From Imperialibacter roseus (lineage in GTDB: Bacteria; Bacteroidota; Bacteroidia; Cytophagales; Cyclobacteriaceae): a stretch of DNA of 64,000 nucleotides. The stretch is taken from contig NZ_CP136051.1 of the NCBI RefSeq assembly GCF_032999765.1, positions 4,378,417-4,442,416 of the forward strand. Reading direction: 5' to 3'. Below the pieces are notes generated by a model, which did no database searches, was not told the DNA's origin, and saw only the letters and a program-made list of their open reading frames with translations. This document shows positions 33,956 through 43,154 of this stretch, one piece after another (positions within the stretch are counted from its first letter, which is position 1; each line of letters opens with the position of its first letter). The translations under genes were made by a program, and so were the position numbers.

Positions 33956-34960
33956 TTACAAAGGAGTTATGCCATTCACAGTGGTGTATTTGAAGCTGAG
34001 CTTCTGATCCGGATAAATGTATTTGAAAGCACTCTGCGACATCAGTGCAGCCTCATGGAAACCGCACAGAATAAGCTTCAGCTTACCCGCATACGTATTG
34101 ATGTCGCCAATGGCATAAATGCCCGGTACATTGGTGCTGTAGTCCTCCGTGTTGACCACAATGGCACTTTTGTCGATACCCAGGTTCCAATCGGCAATAG
34201 GCCCTAGTTTGGGGCTGAGACCAAACAAAGGAATAAGGTAGTCGGCCTCGAAAGTATTGACTGTGCTGGCCTGGTCTGTGATATGCACCGCCTTCAGCAC
34301 TCCGTCTCCATCGAGGCTATGCAGATTAGAATTAAGAAGCAGCCTTATTTTATTCTCCTGTGCCAGCTCAAACACTTTATCGGCTGAATCGAGCGCTCCC
34401 CTAAAAGTTTGGTTGCGATGCACCAGCGTCACCTCTTTAGCCACTTCAGAAAGAAAAATCGTCCAGTCCAACGCTGAATCACCACCGCCGGCAATCACGA
34501 TCTTCTTATCCCTGTACTTCTCGGGGTCTTTGACCATATAATCCACCCCTTTGCCTTCGAACTTCTCCAGGTTCTCAATAACCGGCTTGCGGGGCTCAAA
34601 GCTTCCCAATCCGGCAGCTATTACTACCACGCCAGCATGCACCTCGGTACCATCAGAGGTGGAGAGAAGAAAGCTGCCGTCTTCCTGTTTCGTCAGCCCG
34701 TCGACCCGCTCTCCCAATGTAAAAGTCGGCTTGAAAGGCGCTATTTGCTTCATCAGGTTGTCCACCAGCTCCTGCGCATTCACGGTTGGAAAACCCGGAA
34801 TATCATAAATGGGCTTCTTAGGATATATTTCAGAAAGCTGTCCTCCCACCTGAGGCAGGGCATCTATCAAATGGCACTTGAGCTTTAACAGCCCAGCCTC
34901 AAACACGGCAAAAAGCCCAACCGGACCCGCTCCAATGATGCAAATGTCAGTCTTGATCAT
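33956..34960 (-). CDS. Ferredoxin--NADP reductase, thioredoxin-reductase type
   Basis: 334 residues. FAD Rossmann G-A-G-P-V-G-L at 10-16, V-V-I-A-A-G-L-G-S-F-E-P near the middle, NADPH-site G-G-G-D-S-A-L-D-W, and C-terminal G-I-Y-A-I-G-D-I. The redox CxxC of thioredoxin reductases is absent, as in the TrxR-like ferredoxin reductases of Bacteroidota and Bacillus. Substrate NADPH/ferredoxin; pairs with the ferredoxin that follows. The upstream region has a Bacteroidota -7 TATATTTG (34990-34997, - strand) and GCACTAA half-sites like the MarR operator at 35476, so the pair is probably repressed by the neighbouring MarR protein. Confidence 0.9.
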   Translation of the reverse strand: MIKTDICIIGAGPVGLFAVFEAGLLKLKCHLIDALPQVGGQLSEIYPKKPIYDIPGFPTVNAQELVDNLMKQIAPFKPTFTLGERVDGLTKQEDGSFLLSTSDGTEVHAGVVVIAAGLGSFEPRKPVIENLEKFEGKGVDYMVKDPEKYRDKKIVIAGGGDSALDWTIFLSEVAKEVTLVHRNQTFRGALDSADKVFELAQENKIRLLLNSNLHSLDGDGVLKAVHITDQASTVNTFEADYLIPLFGLSPKLGPIADWNLGIDKSAIVVNTEDYSTNVPGIYAIGDINTYAGKLKLILCGFHEAALMSQSAFKYIYPDQKLSFKYTTVNGITPL

Positions 34961-34974
34961 ATTATTTAGTGTGG

Positions 34975-35000
34975 TAATATTTAGTGCAACAAATATATAT
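34975..35000 (-). promoter_or_regulatory. Candidate -7 element and operator for the FNR-ferredoxin operon
   Basis: On the - strand the -7 hexad TATATTTG (34990-34997) matches Bacteroidota TAnnTTTG exactly. It is immediately followed by TTGCACTAAAT, which shares GCACTAA with the marR operator. No good -33 TTG was found at the usual distance. Confidence 0.45.
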
Positions 35001-35040
35001 AACGAATTATCTTCTTTCTGGTTTTGACAACCTTCCTGCT

Positions 35041-35469
35041 TTAAGTCAAATTCTCGTAAATCTTATTGAGGATCCTGTTGAATTCATCGAAATCCTTTTC
35101 ATTCAACCCCTCCCAGGCCTTCAGCCTGATTGAGCGCACTTGCTTTCGACTACTGGTCACCTTCTCACGCCCTTCTTCCGTAAGCTTAAGTATCGACACC
35201 CTCCTGTCCGCCGGACTTTCCGCCCTTTCCACCAACCCTTTAGTGCATAGAATGTCCACAATACGGGTGACGGTAGGCATATCCTTGTACATCAAAGCAG
35301 CCAACTCCCTTTGACTGAGTGCCTCATTTTCATCTGTCAGTTTCATTACCAACCACTGATCCACCGTCATGTCAAATCCCAGCTCTTTGAACTGCTGCTG
35401 GGCGTACCATTTCACCTTGCGGGCAGTGCGGTCGAGCAACAATGAATATTGATTGTAGGGCTCTTTCAA
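35041..35469 (-). CDS. MarR-family transcriptional repressor
   Basis: 142 residues with a winged helix: L-S-Q-R-E-L-A-A-L-M-Y-K-D-M-P-T-V-T-R-I-V-D-I-L, the wing R-A-E-S-P-A-D-R-R-V-S-I-L-K-L-T-E-E-G, and the helical dimerisation ends. Ligand unknown; the neighbouring redox pair and AhpD/AraC genes suggest aromatic or oxidative signals. The operator overlapping its own promoter (35476-35522) indicates autorepression. The gene precedes fdr/fdx on the same strand (80-nt gap). Confidence 0.9.
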   Translation of the reverse strand: MKEPYNQYSLLLDRTARKVKWYAQQQFKELGFDMTVDQWLVMKLTDENEALSQRELAALMYKDMPTVTRIVDILCTKGLVERAESPADRRVSILKLTEEGREKVTSSRKQVRSIRLKAWEGLNEKDFDEFNRILNKIYENLT

Positions 35470-35475
35470 ATCAAA

Positions 35476-35522
35476 TTAGTTAGTGCACCAACTAAAGTAA
35501 GGCAATCACAACGATCCTGCAA
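35476..35522 (-). promoter_or_regulatory. marR promoter with overlapping palindromic operator
   Basis: On the - strand: -33 TTG (35520-35522), 20-nt spacer, -7 TACTTTAG (35492-35499, one mismatch to TAnnTTTG). Overlapping and just downstream lies TTAGTTGGTGCACTAACTAA (35476-35495), an imperfect 20-bp palindrome of the size bound by MarR dimers. Start codon is 7 nt further on. Confidence 0.6.
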
Positions 35523-35652
35523 TCTTTCCCTGATAAATATTAAAAGGCGGGTTACTCCGGTTTGTAAGGCGGAAGACATATAGGCTTGGTTGGGGTTCTG
35601 AAAAAAACTATGCCGGCCTGCCAAACTGTTACATCGAAATACTTACATCGCC

Positions 35653-36534
35653 ATGATTTACACATTTAACGGGTCAGAGCTCAACGCTTACTTTGGGCTC
35701 AGCACCGACTACGCCAGAGAAAGAGATCAGCTAACGAAGGAGCAGGGACTCATCCACATACTTTGGAACCAAAGCAACCAGGCCTCCACAGTTTTTGTAG
35801 ACAATACACCCATTGTGCTGCAACCCAACCAACTAACAACAAGCACGTACTTGCAAAAAGTAGCTTTTGAGAAAGGCTCCTCTCCCATCGCTGCTTTTTC
35901 ATTCAATCGGGAGTTTTACTGTATTAACACCCACGACCATGAAGTTTCGTGCAACGGCATCATCTTCTTTGGCACACAGAGCATTCCCATCATAACACTG
36001 AGGGACGATGAGATCGATAAATTTGAGATGCTTTATCGTGTATTTGTTGACGAGTTCACCACCCGGGACAATATCCAGGGCGAAATGCTGCAAATGCTGC
36101 TTAAGCGGCTGATCATCAAAATCACAAGGTTGGCCAAGACGCAGCTTATCACCAAAGAGCTGGATAATAACCAGATTGAGATTGTCAGAAAGTTCAATGT
36201 GCTGGTGGAAACGCATTTCAAAACAAAAAAACAGGTAGCCGACTATGCTGATATGCTTTTCAAATCACCAAAAACCCTTTCGAACCTATTTGCCAAATTC
36301 AACCAGAAGTCGCCTCTGAGCATTATCCACGAACGCATTGTGCTTGAAGCAAAAAGGCAGCTGCTCTACACTGACAAAACCACCAAGGAAATTGCCCACG
36401 AACTGGGCTTCGATGAAGTGTCCTCGTTTCACAAACTTTTCAAAAAAGTCACCTCAATGGCGCCGCAGCGATTCAAACATGAGGCCAAAAACACCGCTAT
36501 TGGGAAAAATGAACAATTAGTAGGGAAAAGCTGA
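35653..36534 (+). CDS. AraC-family transcriptional activator
   Basis: 293 residues. An N-terminal cupin-like sensing region (V-L-Q-P-N-Q-L-T-T at ~56-64, F-S-F-N-R-E-F-Y) leads to a C-terminal double helix-turn-helix: V-A-D-Y-A-D-M-L-F-K-S-P-K-T-L-S-N-L-F-A, then T-K-E-I-A-H-E-L-G-F-D-E-V-S-S-F-H-K-L-F-K-K. It is followed within 80 nt by the AhpD-like gene, which it probably controls. Inducer not predictable from sequence. Confidence 0.85.
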   Translation: MIYTFNGSELNAYFGLSTDYARERDQLTKEQGLIHILWNQSNQASTVFVDNTPIVLQPNQLTTSTYLQKVAFEKGSSPIAAFSFNREFYCINTHDHEVSCNGIIFFGTQSIPIITLRDDEIDKFEMLYRVFVDEFTTRDNIQGEMLQMLLKRLIIKITRLAKTQLITKELDNNQIEIVRKFNVLVETHFKTKKQVADYADMLFKSPKTLSNLFAKFNQKSPLSIIHERIVLEAKRQLLYTDKTTKEIAHELGFDEVSSFHKLFKKVTSMAPQRFKHEAKNTAIGKNEQLVGKS

Positions 36535-36612
36535 CTCTCACCCTGGCAAGCGGGCGGCGTAAAATTGTACTGTAAACGGTATTCAATTTTTAAATCACAA
36601 AACAGTACAACA

Positions 36613-37161
36613 ATGTCAACATTTAAAGTACCCACGAAAGACGAAGTAACCGAAGGCAACAAAGCTATTTTTGAGAAATTGGAAGCGGGCCTCGGTTTCG
36701 TACCCAACCTTTACGCCTCATTTGCTCACAATGAAACTGCACTGAGCGACTACATGGCCCTGCAGAACCGGAAAAGCACCTTGAAGGCCAAAGAACGGGA
36801 AGTAATCAATCTGGTGGTGAGTCAGGTGAACGAATGTCAGTATTGTTTGTCGGCACACACCGTGCTCGGAAGAATGAATGGCTTCAGTGACGAGCAGATT
36901 CTTGAGATCAGAACAGGCCAGGCCTCGTTCGACAAAAAGCTGGATGCCCTGGCCAAATTTGTGAAAGACGCCACTGTCAACCGCAGCAAGCCTGGAAGAG
37001 AGTCAGTGGAGAACCTGTTTTCAGCTGGGTATTCTTCTGCTAACCTGGTGGATATCATTATGGTAATTGGAGATAAAATCATTTCCAATTTCATCCACGG
37101 TGCCACACAGGTGCCTGTCGATTTTCCTCTGGCTCCAGAATTAGCTGAAGTATCTATTTAA
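36613..37161 (+). CDS. AhpD/carboxymuconolactone-decarboxylase-family protein
   Basis: 182 residues from ATG 36613. The CMD domain has the catalytic C-x2-C-x3-H pattern N-E-C-Q-Y-C-L-S-A-H-T (Cys75, Cys78, His82), as in AhpD-like peroxidase partners. F-V-P-N-L-Y-A-S-F-A precedes it. Such proteins reduce peroxides with lipoamide-type donors. The ORF upstream of 36613 (17 residues) lacks family similarity, so the inner ATG is used. It shares a transcript direction with the AraC gene before and the cupredoxin-like gene 27 nt after. Confidence 0.87.
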   Translation: MSTFKVPTKDEVTEGNKAIFEKLEAGLGFVPNLYASFAHNETALSDYMALQNRKSTLKAKEREVINLVVSQVNECQYCLSAHTVLGRMNGFSDEQILEIRTGQASFDKKLDALAKFVKDATVNRSKPGRESVENLFSAGYSSANLVDIIMVIGDKIISNFIHGATQVPVDFPLAPELAEVSI

Positions 37162-37188
37162 TCCATCACTCCGTAAATTAAATTGACA

Positions 37189-37557
37189 ATGAAGAAGCAA
37201 ACAGCATTCTTATTGACTATCCTGGGCATGCTTGCAGGGTTTGGCTGCCTCGCTCAGAAGGCCGAAACCATCAAGCTTGACCAAACACCCGGCGAGTTCG
37301 AAACAACTGAGCTTACTTTGAAACCGGGTAAGTATGTGTTCGACGTATCCAACAAAGGCGTGGATCATGCTGTTGGTTTTGTGATCACGCCAAAGGGAAA
37401 AACCGATCAGGAGAATCACATCAAAAGTTCCTATCTCACGAAGGTAATTGAGAATGGTGAATCAGCTAAATCCGGAGAAGTGAGCCTGGAGAAAGGCGAG
37501 TATGTCTACTTCTGTCCGTTAAACCCAACACCTCACTACCGATTGGTGGTTAACTGA
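37189..37557 (+). CDS. Exported cupredoxin-like protein
   Basis: 122 residues from ATG at 37189. Hydrophobic signal ending G-F-G-C-L-A-Q, possibly lipidated. The body has a cupredoxin Greek-key outline: L-K-P-G-K-Y-V-F-D-V-S-N-K-G-V-D-H-A-V-G-F (one His) and Y-V-Y-F-C-P-L-N-P-T-P-H-Y-R-L-V-V (Cys and His). The downstream Met ligand of classical blue-copper sites is not evident, so copper binding is uncertain. Its operon with AhpD suggests oxidative-stress or electron-transfer use. Ends with a strong terminator. Confidence 0.7.
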   Translation: MKKQTAFLLTILGMLAGFGCLAQKAETIKLDQTPGEFETTELTLKPGKYVFDVSNKGVDHAVGFVITPKGKTDQENHIKSSYLTKVIENGESAKSGEVSLEKGEYVYFCPLNPTPHYRLVVN

Positions 37558-37581
37558 TGAAAATTCTAAAAAGGTGAGTTG

Positions 37582-37612
37582 AAAGGTCTTCCTGCTGGGA
37601 AGGCCTTTTTTA
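37582..37612 (+). terminator. Rho-independent terminator
   Basis: AAAGGTCTTCC-tgct-GGGAAGGCCTTT (one G-T wobble) followed by TTTTTAT, 25 nt after the cupredoxin-like stop. Confidence 0.85.
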
Positions 37613-37758
37613 TTTGCAAACATCCGGCGTAGCCACTAATAAAAAAGAATAGGGAAGCCAGCATACAAGTTGTTTGGATACATGAACATGGCAATCACCT
37701 TTGTTCACTCAACTTCTTCCTGTATATTTTCAATCGACTAACCCTACACACATCGCCA

Positions 37759-40700
37759 ATGAAACGGTGGCTCTTTGTTTGTCTGATTTTTGTAAGCTAC
37801 CCTCTCGTCCTTTCAGCAGAGAAAAACCCGTTCAACGGCTTTATTGAAAACAAGGGGCAATGGGACAACAGCGTGAAGTTCAGAAAAAAGGTTCCGCACG
37901 GATTTCTGCTGCTTCAGGACGCTGGCTGGGTCTATTATTTAAGCAACACTTTTGACAGTTCCCATGGCCATTTAGACGGTCAAAGCAGCGGAGCACTTCA
38001 GGAGTCGGCCGCACTTGGCGTGTCGCAGGCCATTTCCACGACCTTTGTAGGTGCCAACAAAAACCCTGCAACCTCCACCATGGAGGCACAGAGCTACTAC
38101 CATAATTTCTTTTTGGGAGCGGAGGATCATTGGGCCAGCAGCGTGTCGGAATTCAACGAAGTACAATACTGTGACCTCTATGAGAGCATTGACCTGAAAA
38201 TGGTTTCTTACGGCGGGGCATTCAAATATGACCTGATCGTGTCGGCAGGAGGCAACCCCGATCAGATTGCCATGGAGTGGAAAGGCTGCGGCGATGTGTA
38301 TCTGGAGGACGGCAACCTGATTGTAGAAACAGAATTTGGGCAAATGATGGAGCAGAAGCCGTTTGCCTACCAGCTTATAAATGAAGACACTGTGGAGGTG
38401 CCGGCTCGTTTCAGCCTAAATGGCCAGCAGGTCTCTTTTGAATTTCCTGACGGCTACGACAAAGACAAAACGCTGGTCATCGACCCGTTGCTCATTTTTA
38501 GTACCTACTCAGGCTCATCAACCGACAACTGGGGAAACACCGCCACCTTCGACAAGGACGGCAACACCTATGCCGGAGGCATCATTTTTGGAGCGAGCAC
38601 TGGGGTTTTTGTTCCCTCCGTTGGAGCGTTTCAGGAAGGTTTCGAGGGAGTGTATGACGTAGTGATCATGAAATTCGACTCTACCGGAACGCAACTTCTC
38701 TACGCCACTTACCTGGGTGGTGATTTAGCTGAAACACCTGTTAGCCTGATTGTGAACAGTAGCAATGATCTGATTGTAATGGGCGTGACTTCGTCCTTGG
38801 ATTTTCCGGTGACTTCCGATGCATTTCAAACCGTTTACGGTGGCGGAGAAGGCGTGGACCCCTTTGGCAACGCATTCAACCTTTATACCAAAGGCACGGA
38901 CATTTTTGTGAGCATACTAACAAACGATGGAACATCCCTAAGAGCTTCATCTTTCCTTGGTGGAAGTGAAAACGATGGGATTATCTCGGTTGGTGGTGCT
39001 TTGACATTAAATTATGGTGACCAATTCAGAGGTGAAGTGAATATTGATGATGAGGATAATATCTATATAGCTTCGAGTTCTCCCTCAGCAGACTTTCCCA
39101 TGTCCAACCAAATATTACCTCATAGCGGGCAGGTCGATGGGCTTTTGATTAAAATGGATTCGAAACTCTCTGAGATGAAATGGGGCACTTTCATTGGTGG
39201 CGACACTACCGACGTGCTGTTCACGGTAAAGCCTGACGGAAAGGGTGGGGTTTATGCTGCCGGAGGAACAACAAGTACAACTTTGCCATTCGGCATCACC
39301 GGGTGGCAAAAATCTCTTGCTGGTGCTGCCGACGGTTATGTCATTCATATCAATGAGTCGCTGCTCACTGTTGATGCTGCTACCTATTTGGGTTCATCAG
39401 CCACCGATCAGGTGTATCTCATGGATCTGGACAACGAAGGCAATGTGTACGTAGTGGGTCAGACCAAAGGAGCTTACCCTATTGTCGGCAATGCCTACAT
39501 CAACCCCGGAAGCGGGCAGTTTCTACATAAGCTAAGTGCAGACCTAAAAAATACCATTTGGTCGACTGTCTTTGGGTCAAGAACCTTACCCTCTAATATT
39601 TCCCCTACAGCCTTTCTGGTAAGCGATTGTAACAATATCTATATCAGTGGCTGGGGTGGTAGCTCCATCAATCAAAGCAGTAACTACAATCAGGGAAATA
39701 CTTTTGGCATGCCTCTCACGCCAGATGCATTTCAATCTACCACAGACGGGGGCGACTTTTACCTGATTGTTTTCGAACCGGATGCAGCCGATGTTTTGTA
39801 TGCCACCTACTTTGGTGGAAACCCCGGCAGAGATCACGTAGACGGAGGTACCAGTCGCTTCGATAAACGTGGGGTGGTTCATCATGCAGTGTGTGCGGGT
39901 TGTGTAATTCAAAATCCAACCGGCGGAACTCAAGGCGCATTCCCTACCACTGAAGGCGCATGGTCGACAACAAATGGAAACACAACGAACAACAATTGCA
40001 ACCTTGGCGTCTTCAAATTTGACTTATCCACCCTTTCGGCAAGCTTTGTTACCAACACGCCCGACCTGCAAAACCCTGACATCAAAGAAGGGTGTGCTCC
40101 TTTTGAGTTTCTGTTCACCAACGAAAGTGTGGGAGGAGAAACTTACTTCTGGGATTTGGGAGATGGTGCCACATCAACTAACAGCGACACCGTGCGGCAC
40201 ACCTATCAGTCCGCAGGCGAATACACGATCACCCTTACAGCTACAAACCCAAATACCTGCAAAAACCTTGATGTGACAACCAGGCAGCTGGTGCTCACAC
40301 AGGGAACGTACACATTGAGTCCCTCTGCAACTATTTGCTATGGCGAATCGATTCAGCTGGAAGCCACCGGAGGTACTTCCTACTATTGGACGCCAGGTAC
40401 GAGAGGGTTGAGCTCCACCGACACCGGCAGCCCGACCGCCAGTCCCAGGGCCACCACCACCTATTTTGTCGAGATTTACAACGAAGGAAACAAATGCACT
40501 TTCATCGATTCTCTTACCGTCAATGTGCTTGAGGAAATCACTATCAGTTCAGAAATAGAGGCCATCTACAACTGCTCCGGCGTATCGGAATACAACTTTA
40601 CAGGAAACGTACAGGGCACAGATTTAGCCTACTGGGATTTTGGCGACGGGACACAATCTTCAGTGTTGGTTGGCACCCATCAATATGCAACGGAAGGAAC

Positions 40701-41010
40701 CTTCACCACAAGGCTTATTGCTCCCAATGAGCTTTGTGTGGAGGAAGTAGGTGAGGTGATCAAAGTAGGTGAGCTGATGGTTCCCAACGCCTTCTCTCCC
40801 AATGGAGATGGCGTAAACGACAGGTTTGAAATTCAGTACATACAACCGATGCCAGTTACCATAGTAGACCGGACGGGTAAGGTGGTTTACCAAAACAATG
40901 AATACACCAATCAGTGGGACGGCGATAACCTGCCAACGGGCATCTACTACTATGATGTGGTGCTACCCGATTTCACCACCTGCAACGGATGGGTGCATTT
41001 GCTCAGATAA
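37759..41010 (+). CDS. T9SS-exported multi-domain protein (SBBP repeats, PKD, CHU_C end)
   Basis: 1083 residues. Signal M-K-R-W-L-F-V-C-L-I-F-V-S-Y-P-L-V-L-S-A, then an N-terminal domain with F-I-E-N-K-G-Q-W-D. Next comes a beta-propeller-like region of SBBP-type units, e.g. L-I-F-S-T-Y-S-G ... D-G-N-T-Y-A-G-G and Y-A-T-Y-L-G-G. Two PKD-like domains follow (Y-F-W-D-L-G-D-G-A near 790 and Y-W-D-F-G-D-G near 960), then a C-terminal gliding-motility (CHU_C, type B) domain V-P-N-A-F-S-P-N-G-D-G-V-N-D ... N-G-W-V-H-L-L-R. Exported and surface-bound or secreted; no enzyme motif. It resembles proteins often found as large Cytophagales surface adhesins. Confidence 0.87.
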   Translation: MKRWLFVCLIFVSYPLVLSAEKNPFNGFIENKGQWDNSVKFRKKVPHGFLLLQDAGWVYYLSNTFDSSHGHLDGQSSGALQESAALGVSQAISTTFVGANKNPATSTMEAQSYYHNFFLGAEDHWASSVSEFNEVQYCDLYESIDLKMVSYGGAFKYDLIVSAGGNPDQIAMEWKGCGDVYLEDGNLIVETEFGQMMEQKPFAYQLINEDTVEVPARFSLNGQQVSFEFPDGYDKDKTLVIDPLLIFSTYSGSSTDNWGNTATFDKDGNTYAGGIIFGASTGVFVPSVGAFQEGFEGVYDVVIMKFDSTGTQLLYATYLGGDLAETPVSLIVNSSNDLIVMGVTSSLDFPVTSDAFQTVYGGGEGVDPFGNAFNLYTKGTDIFVSILTNDGTSLRASSFLGGSENDGIISVGGALTLNYGDQFRGEVNIDDEDNIYIASSSPSADFPMSNQILPHSGQVDGLLIKMDSKLSEMKWGTFIGGDTTDVLFTVKPDGKGGVYAAGGTTSTTLPFGITGWQKSLAGAADGYVIHINESLLTVDAATYLGSSATDQVYLMDLDNEGNVYVVGQTKGAYPIVGNAYINPGSGQFLHKLSADLKNTIWSTVFGSRTLPSNISPTAFLVSDCNNIYISGWGGSSINQSSNYNQGNTFGMPLTPDAFQSTTDGGDFYLIVFEPDAADVLYATYFGGNPGRDHVDGGTSRFDKRGVVHHAVCAGCVIQNPTGGTQGAFPTTEGAWSTTNGNTTNNNCNLGVFKFDLSTLSASFVTNTPDLQNPDIKEGCAPFEFLFTNESVGGETYFWDLGDGATSTNSDTVRHTYQSAGEYTITLTATNPNTCKNLDVTTRQLVLTQGTYTLSPSATICYGESIQLEATGGTSYYWTPGTRGLSSTDTGSPTASPRATTTYFVEIYNEGNKCTFIDSLTVNVLEEITISSEIEAIYNCSGVSEYNFTGNVQGTDLAYWDFGDGTQSSVLVGTHQYATEGTFTTRLIAPNELCVEEVGEVIKVGELMVPNAFSPNGDGVNDRFEIQYIQPMPVTIVDRTGKVVYQNNEYTNQWDGDNLPTGIYYYDVVLPDFTTCNGWVHLLR

Positions 41011-41017
41011 GTGCGTG

Positions 41018-42319
41018 TTAAAACTTCTCCTCGTACACAGTGCCGTTAGCGTTGCCCAGCCTCACTTCTGTGACCTGCCCGGCTCCTTCAAAAGCAAATC
41101 GTATACCTATGATATCGCCTATCGAGCCAGACTGATTCTCGGTTAGCACGGATGTTCCGTTGAGCAAAACCTCAAATTTATCTCCCGTTCTTGATACGTT
41201 TAATGTTTGCCATTGCGAAAAATCGCACCCAAAGGCACTCAAGTCTTCTGTCTTCCCGTCGATCCACCTGTTCCCGGTTAGCAGGCCCAGGTTAGACACA
41301 CAGCCCTTGTCGGACAAAGGAATAATCACAGCACTTTCGGTGGCCAGCAAATAAATGATCACATTGCGGCAAACCGACTCCTCGACAGTGGAAGCATTTC
41401 TCAAACTTGCTTCAAAGACGAAATCGGTTCCGTTCATCCCCTCAAATTCTCTCACATTGTGGAACGTGGCCCAAGTCTCATTAAAAACGGCGGCACCTGA
41501 TTTTTCCCGAAATACTTTTGATGAAATACCCATCCATCCTTTTCCTTTTATTTCGTCTGGGTGCAGATACACAGGCACAGGCGACTTATCGACCATGGCC
41601 TTCCAGCCAAGTGATTTGATGAATACATTGTCTATCGCTTTCACTTCGCCGTCGACAATAAGCCTGGCACCAAAATAGCCCGGGTAGTAGTAGATAGAGG
41701 TGTGGTAATTGCCTTTTTCATCTACCTTCTCTCTCCGCTCAGGGTCCCAATTTTGCTGGATGTAGACATTATCTGATTCATACTGAGCGACGTCATAATG
41801 AAAAATGACTGAGTTGGGCAGGTCATCGGAAGTTTTCTTGCTTTCGAACAAGGGCTTGGGAAGCTCTTTCTTCTCCGGTGTTTCAGGCTTCTTTTCTTCC
41901 TTGCCCATCATAAAAAATGAGGCGATAACCAACGCAATCACACCTACCGGTGCAATCAGCAGCAGGCCATTTTTCTTTTTGCTTTTTTTCGGGCCAATAA
42001 CCCTGTCAGAATTAAAAGAACCCTCATTGGCGGTGACCTCTGGTGGTGTCACCGGAATACCTCCTTTTTGGCGAAACTGCCTCCAATTGTCATATCCAAC
42101 GAACTGAGCCAAAGCATTTAGCGTGGCCACGTTAGGCGAACTTTCATATTTAACCTTGCCCCAAATACGCTTTAGCGTAGTCACGCTCAGCCTTACCTGT
42201 GTCTTTTCAAATATCTTTTCGCTGAGTATTTCAAAGTCCTCACTGGTCCACAAGCTGGAGTTGCCCCAGCCAAGCCGTGACTCAATTAATTTCCTGCAGT
42301 GAGCTATCAAATATTCCAT
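41018..42319 (-). CDS. Membrane-spanning HTH-like / concanavalin-fold protein
   Basis: 433 residues. Residues 1-85 form an HTH-like cytoplasmic domain (S-V-T-T-L-K-R-I-W-G-K-V, N-A-L-A-Q-F-V-G-Y-D-N-W-R-Q-F) seen at the start of many Cytophagales membrane regulators. A single membrane span lies around 117-140 (L-L-L-I-A-P-V-G-V-I-A-L-V-I-A), then a Pro/Lys-rich stalk, then a ~260-residue extracytoplasmic part ending in a jelly-roll (LamG/DUF1080-like) domain with F-V-F-E-A-S-L-R-N and F-E-V-L-L-N-G-T. The next two + strand genes also carry concanavalin-like domains. A plausible transmembrane one-component sensor; the mode is inferred. Confidence 0.65.
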   Translation of the reverse strand: MEYLIAHCRKLIESRLGWGNSSLWTSEDFEILSEKIFEKTQVRLSVTTLKRIWGKVKYESSPNVATLNALAQFVGYDNWRQFRQKGGIPVTPPEVTANEGSFNSDRVIGPKKSKKKNGLLLIAPVGVIALVIASFFMMGKEEKKPETPEKKELPKPLFESKKTSDDLPNSVIFHYDVAQYESDNVYIQQNWDPERREKVDEKGNYHTSIYYYPGYFGARLIVDGEVKAIDNVFIKSLGWKAMVDKSPVPVYLHPDEIKGKGWMGISSKVFREKSGAAVFNETWATFHNVREFEGMNGTDFVFEASLRNASTVEESVCRNVIIYLLATESAVIIPLSDKGCVSNLGLLTGNRWIDGKTEDLSAFGCDFSQWQTLNVSRTGDKFEVLLNGTSVLTENQSGSIGDIIGIRFAFEGAGQVTEVRLGNANGTVYEEKF

Positions 42320-42471
42320 TCTAATTGAAGATACAATTTTATACGAAAAAGTCGACTAAAGGTATGCAGACCTTGCGTGAATGATCTTGAACAAACTTGA
42401 ACACCCGTTGGAACATCTGTATAATGAACTACAGCGATCTTGTTACGATAGTCAAACAAAACTCAAAACAA

Positions 42472-43143
42472 ATGAAAAGATTGAATCAATTGACATTGCT
42501 ATGTATCGCTTTGTTTTTTAGCCAATTAGCCGTGGGGCAATCCTACGATCTACAGCAACTGCTAAAGAGTGAGAGCCTCACGGTCATCGACCGCAAAGTG
42601 ACACCACTCAATGACGGCGGCAAAAAGGCGGTTTCCTTTTCCGACAAAAGCGACGCTGGTGGCTATGCCCTAATCAAAGGCCTGGAATTCAGCGAAGGCA
42701 CGATTGAAGTTGACATCAAAGGAAAAGACGTGCAAGGCAAGAACTTTGTTGGCGTTGCTTTTCACGCTGTGCCTGAAGACGGCAAGGAGACTGCCGCCGA
42801 TATTGTTTATTTCCGTCCTTTCAATTTCAAATCTGGGGAACAAATTCGTCGCAGCCACTCGGTGCAGTATGTAAGTCCACCCCGGTGGGACTGGAGCGAG
42901 CTGAGGGAGAAGTATACCGGAAAATACGAAAACGAAATCCCCTCCCCACCTGATCCGAACGGCTGGTTTCATGCCCGCATAGAAGTGAAAGGCAAAGAAA
43001 TCACTGTTTTCGTGGACGACGCAAAAGAGCCTTGTTTAAAAGTGACCAAACTTAACGACAGAACCACGGGCAGCGTGGGGATATGGGTGGGTTACGCCAC
43101 CAACGGCGACTTCGCAAACCTGACAGTCACCAAATTAAAATAA
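42472..43143 (+). CDS. Exported LamG/concanavalin-like domain protein
   Basis: 223 residues from ATG 42472. Signal peptide M-K-R-L-N-Q-L-T-L-L-C-I-A-L-F-F-S-Q-L-A-V-G-Q, then a single jelly-roll domain with F-S-E-G-T-I-E-V-D-I-K-G-K, Y-F-R-P-F-N-F and the closing G-S-V-G-I-W-V-G-Y-A-T-N-G-D-F. It likely binds carbohydrate or a protein at the surface. Followed closely (11 nt) by another lectin-like gene. Divergent from the HTH-membrane gene, which has the same fold outside. Confidence 0.7.
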   Translation: MKRLNQLTLLCIALFFSQLAVGQSYDLQQLLKSESLTVIDRKVTPLNDGGKKAVSFSDKSDAGGYALIKGLEFSEGTIEVDIKGKDVQGKNFVGVAFHAVPEDGKETAADIVYFRPFNFKSGEQIRRSHSVQYVSPPRWDWSELREKYTGKYENEIPSPPDPNGWFHARIEVKGKEITVFVDDAKEPCLKVTKLNDRTTGSVGIWVGYATNGDFANLTVTKLK

Positions 43144-43154
43144 GCCGGGAAATT

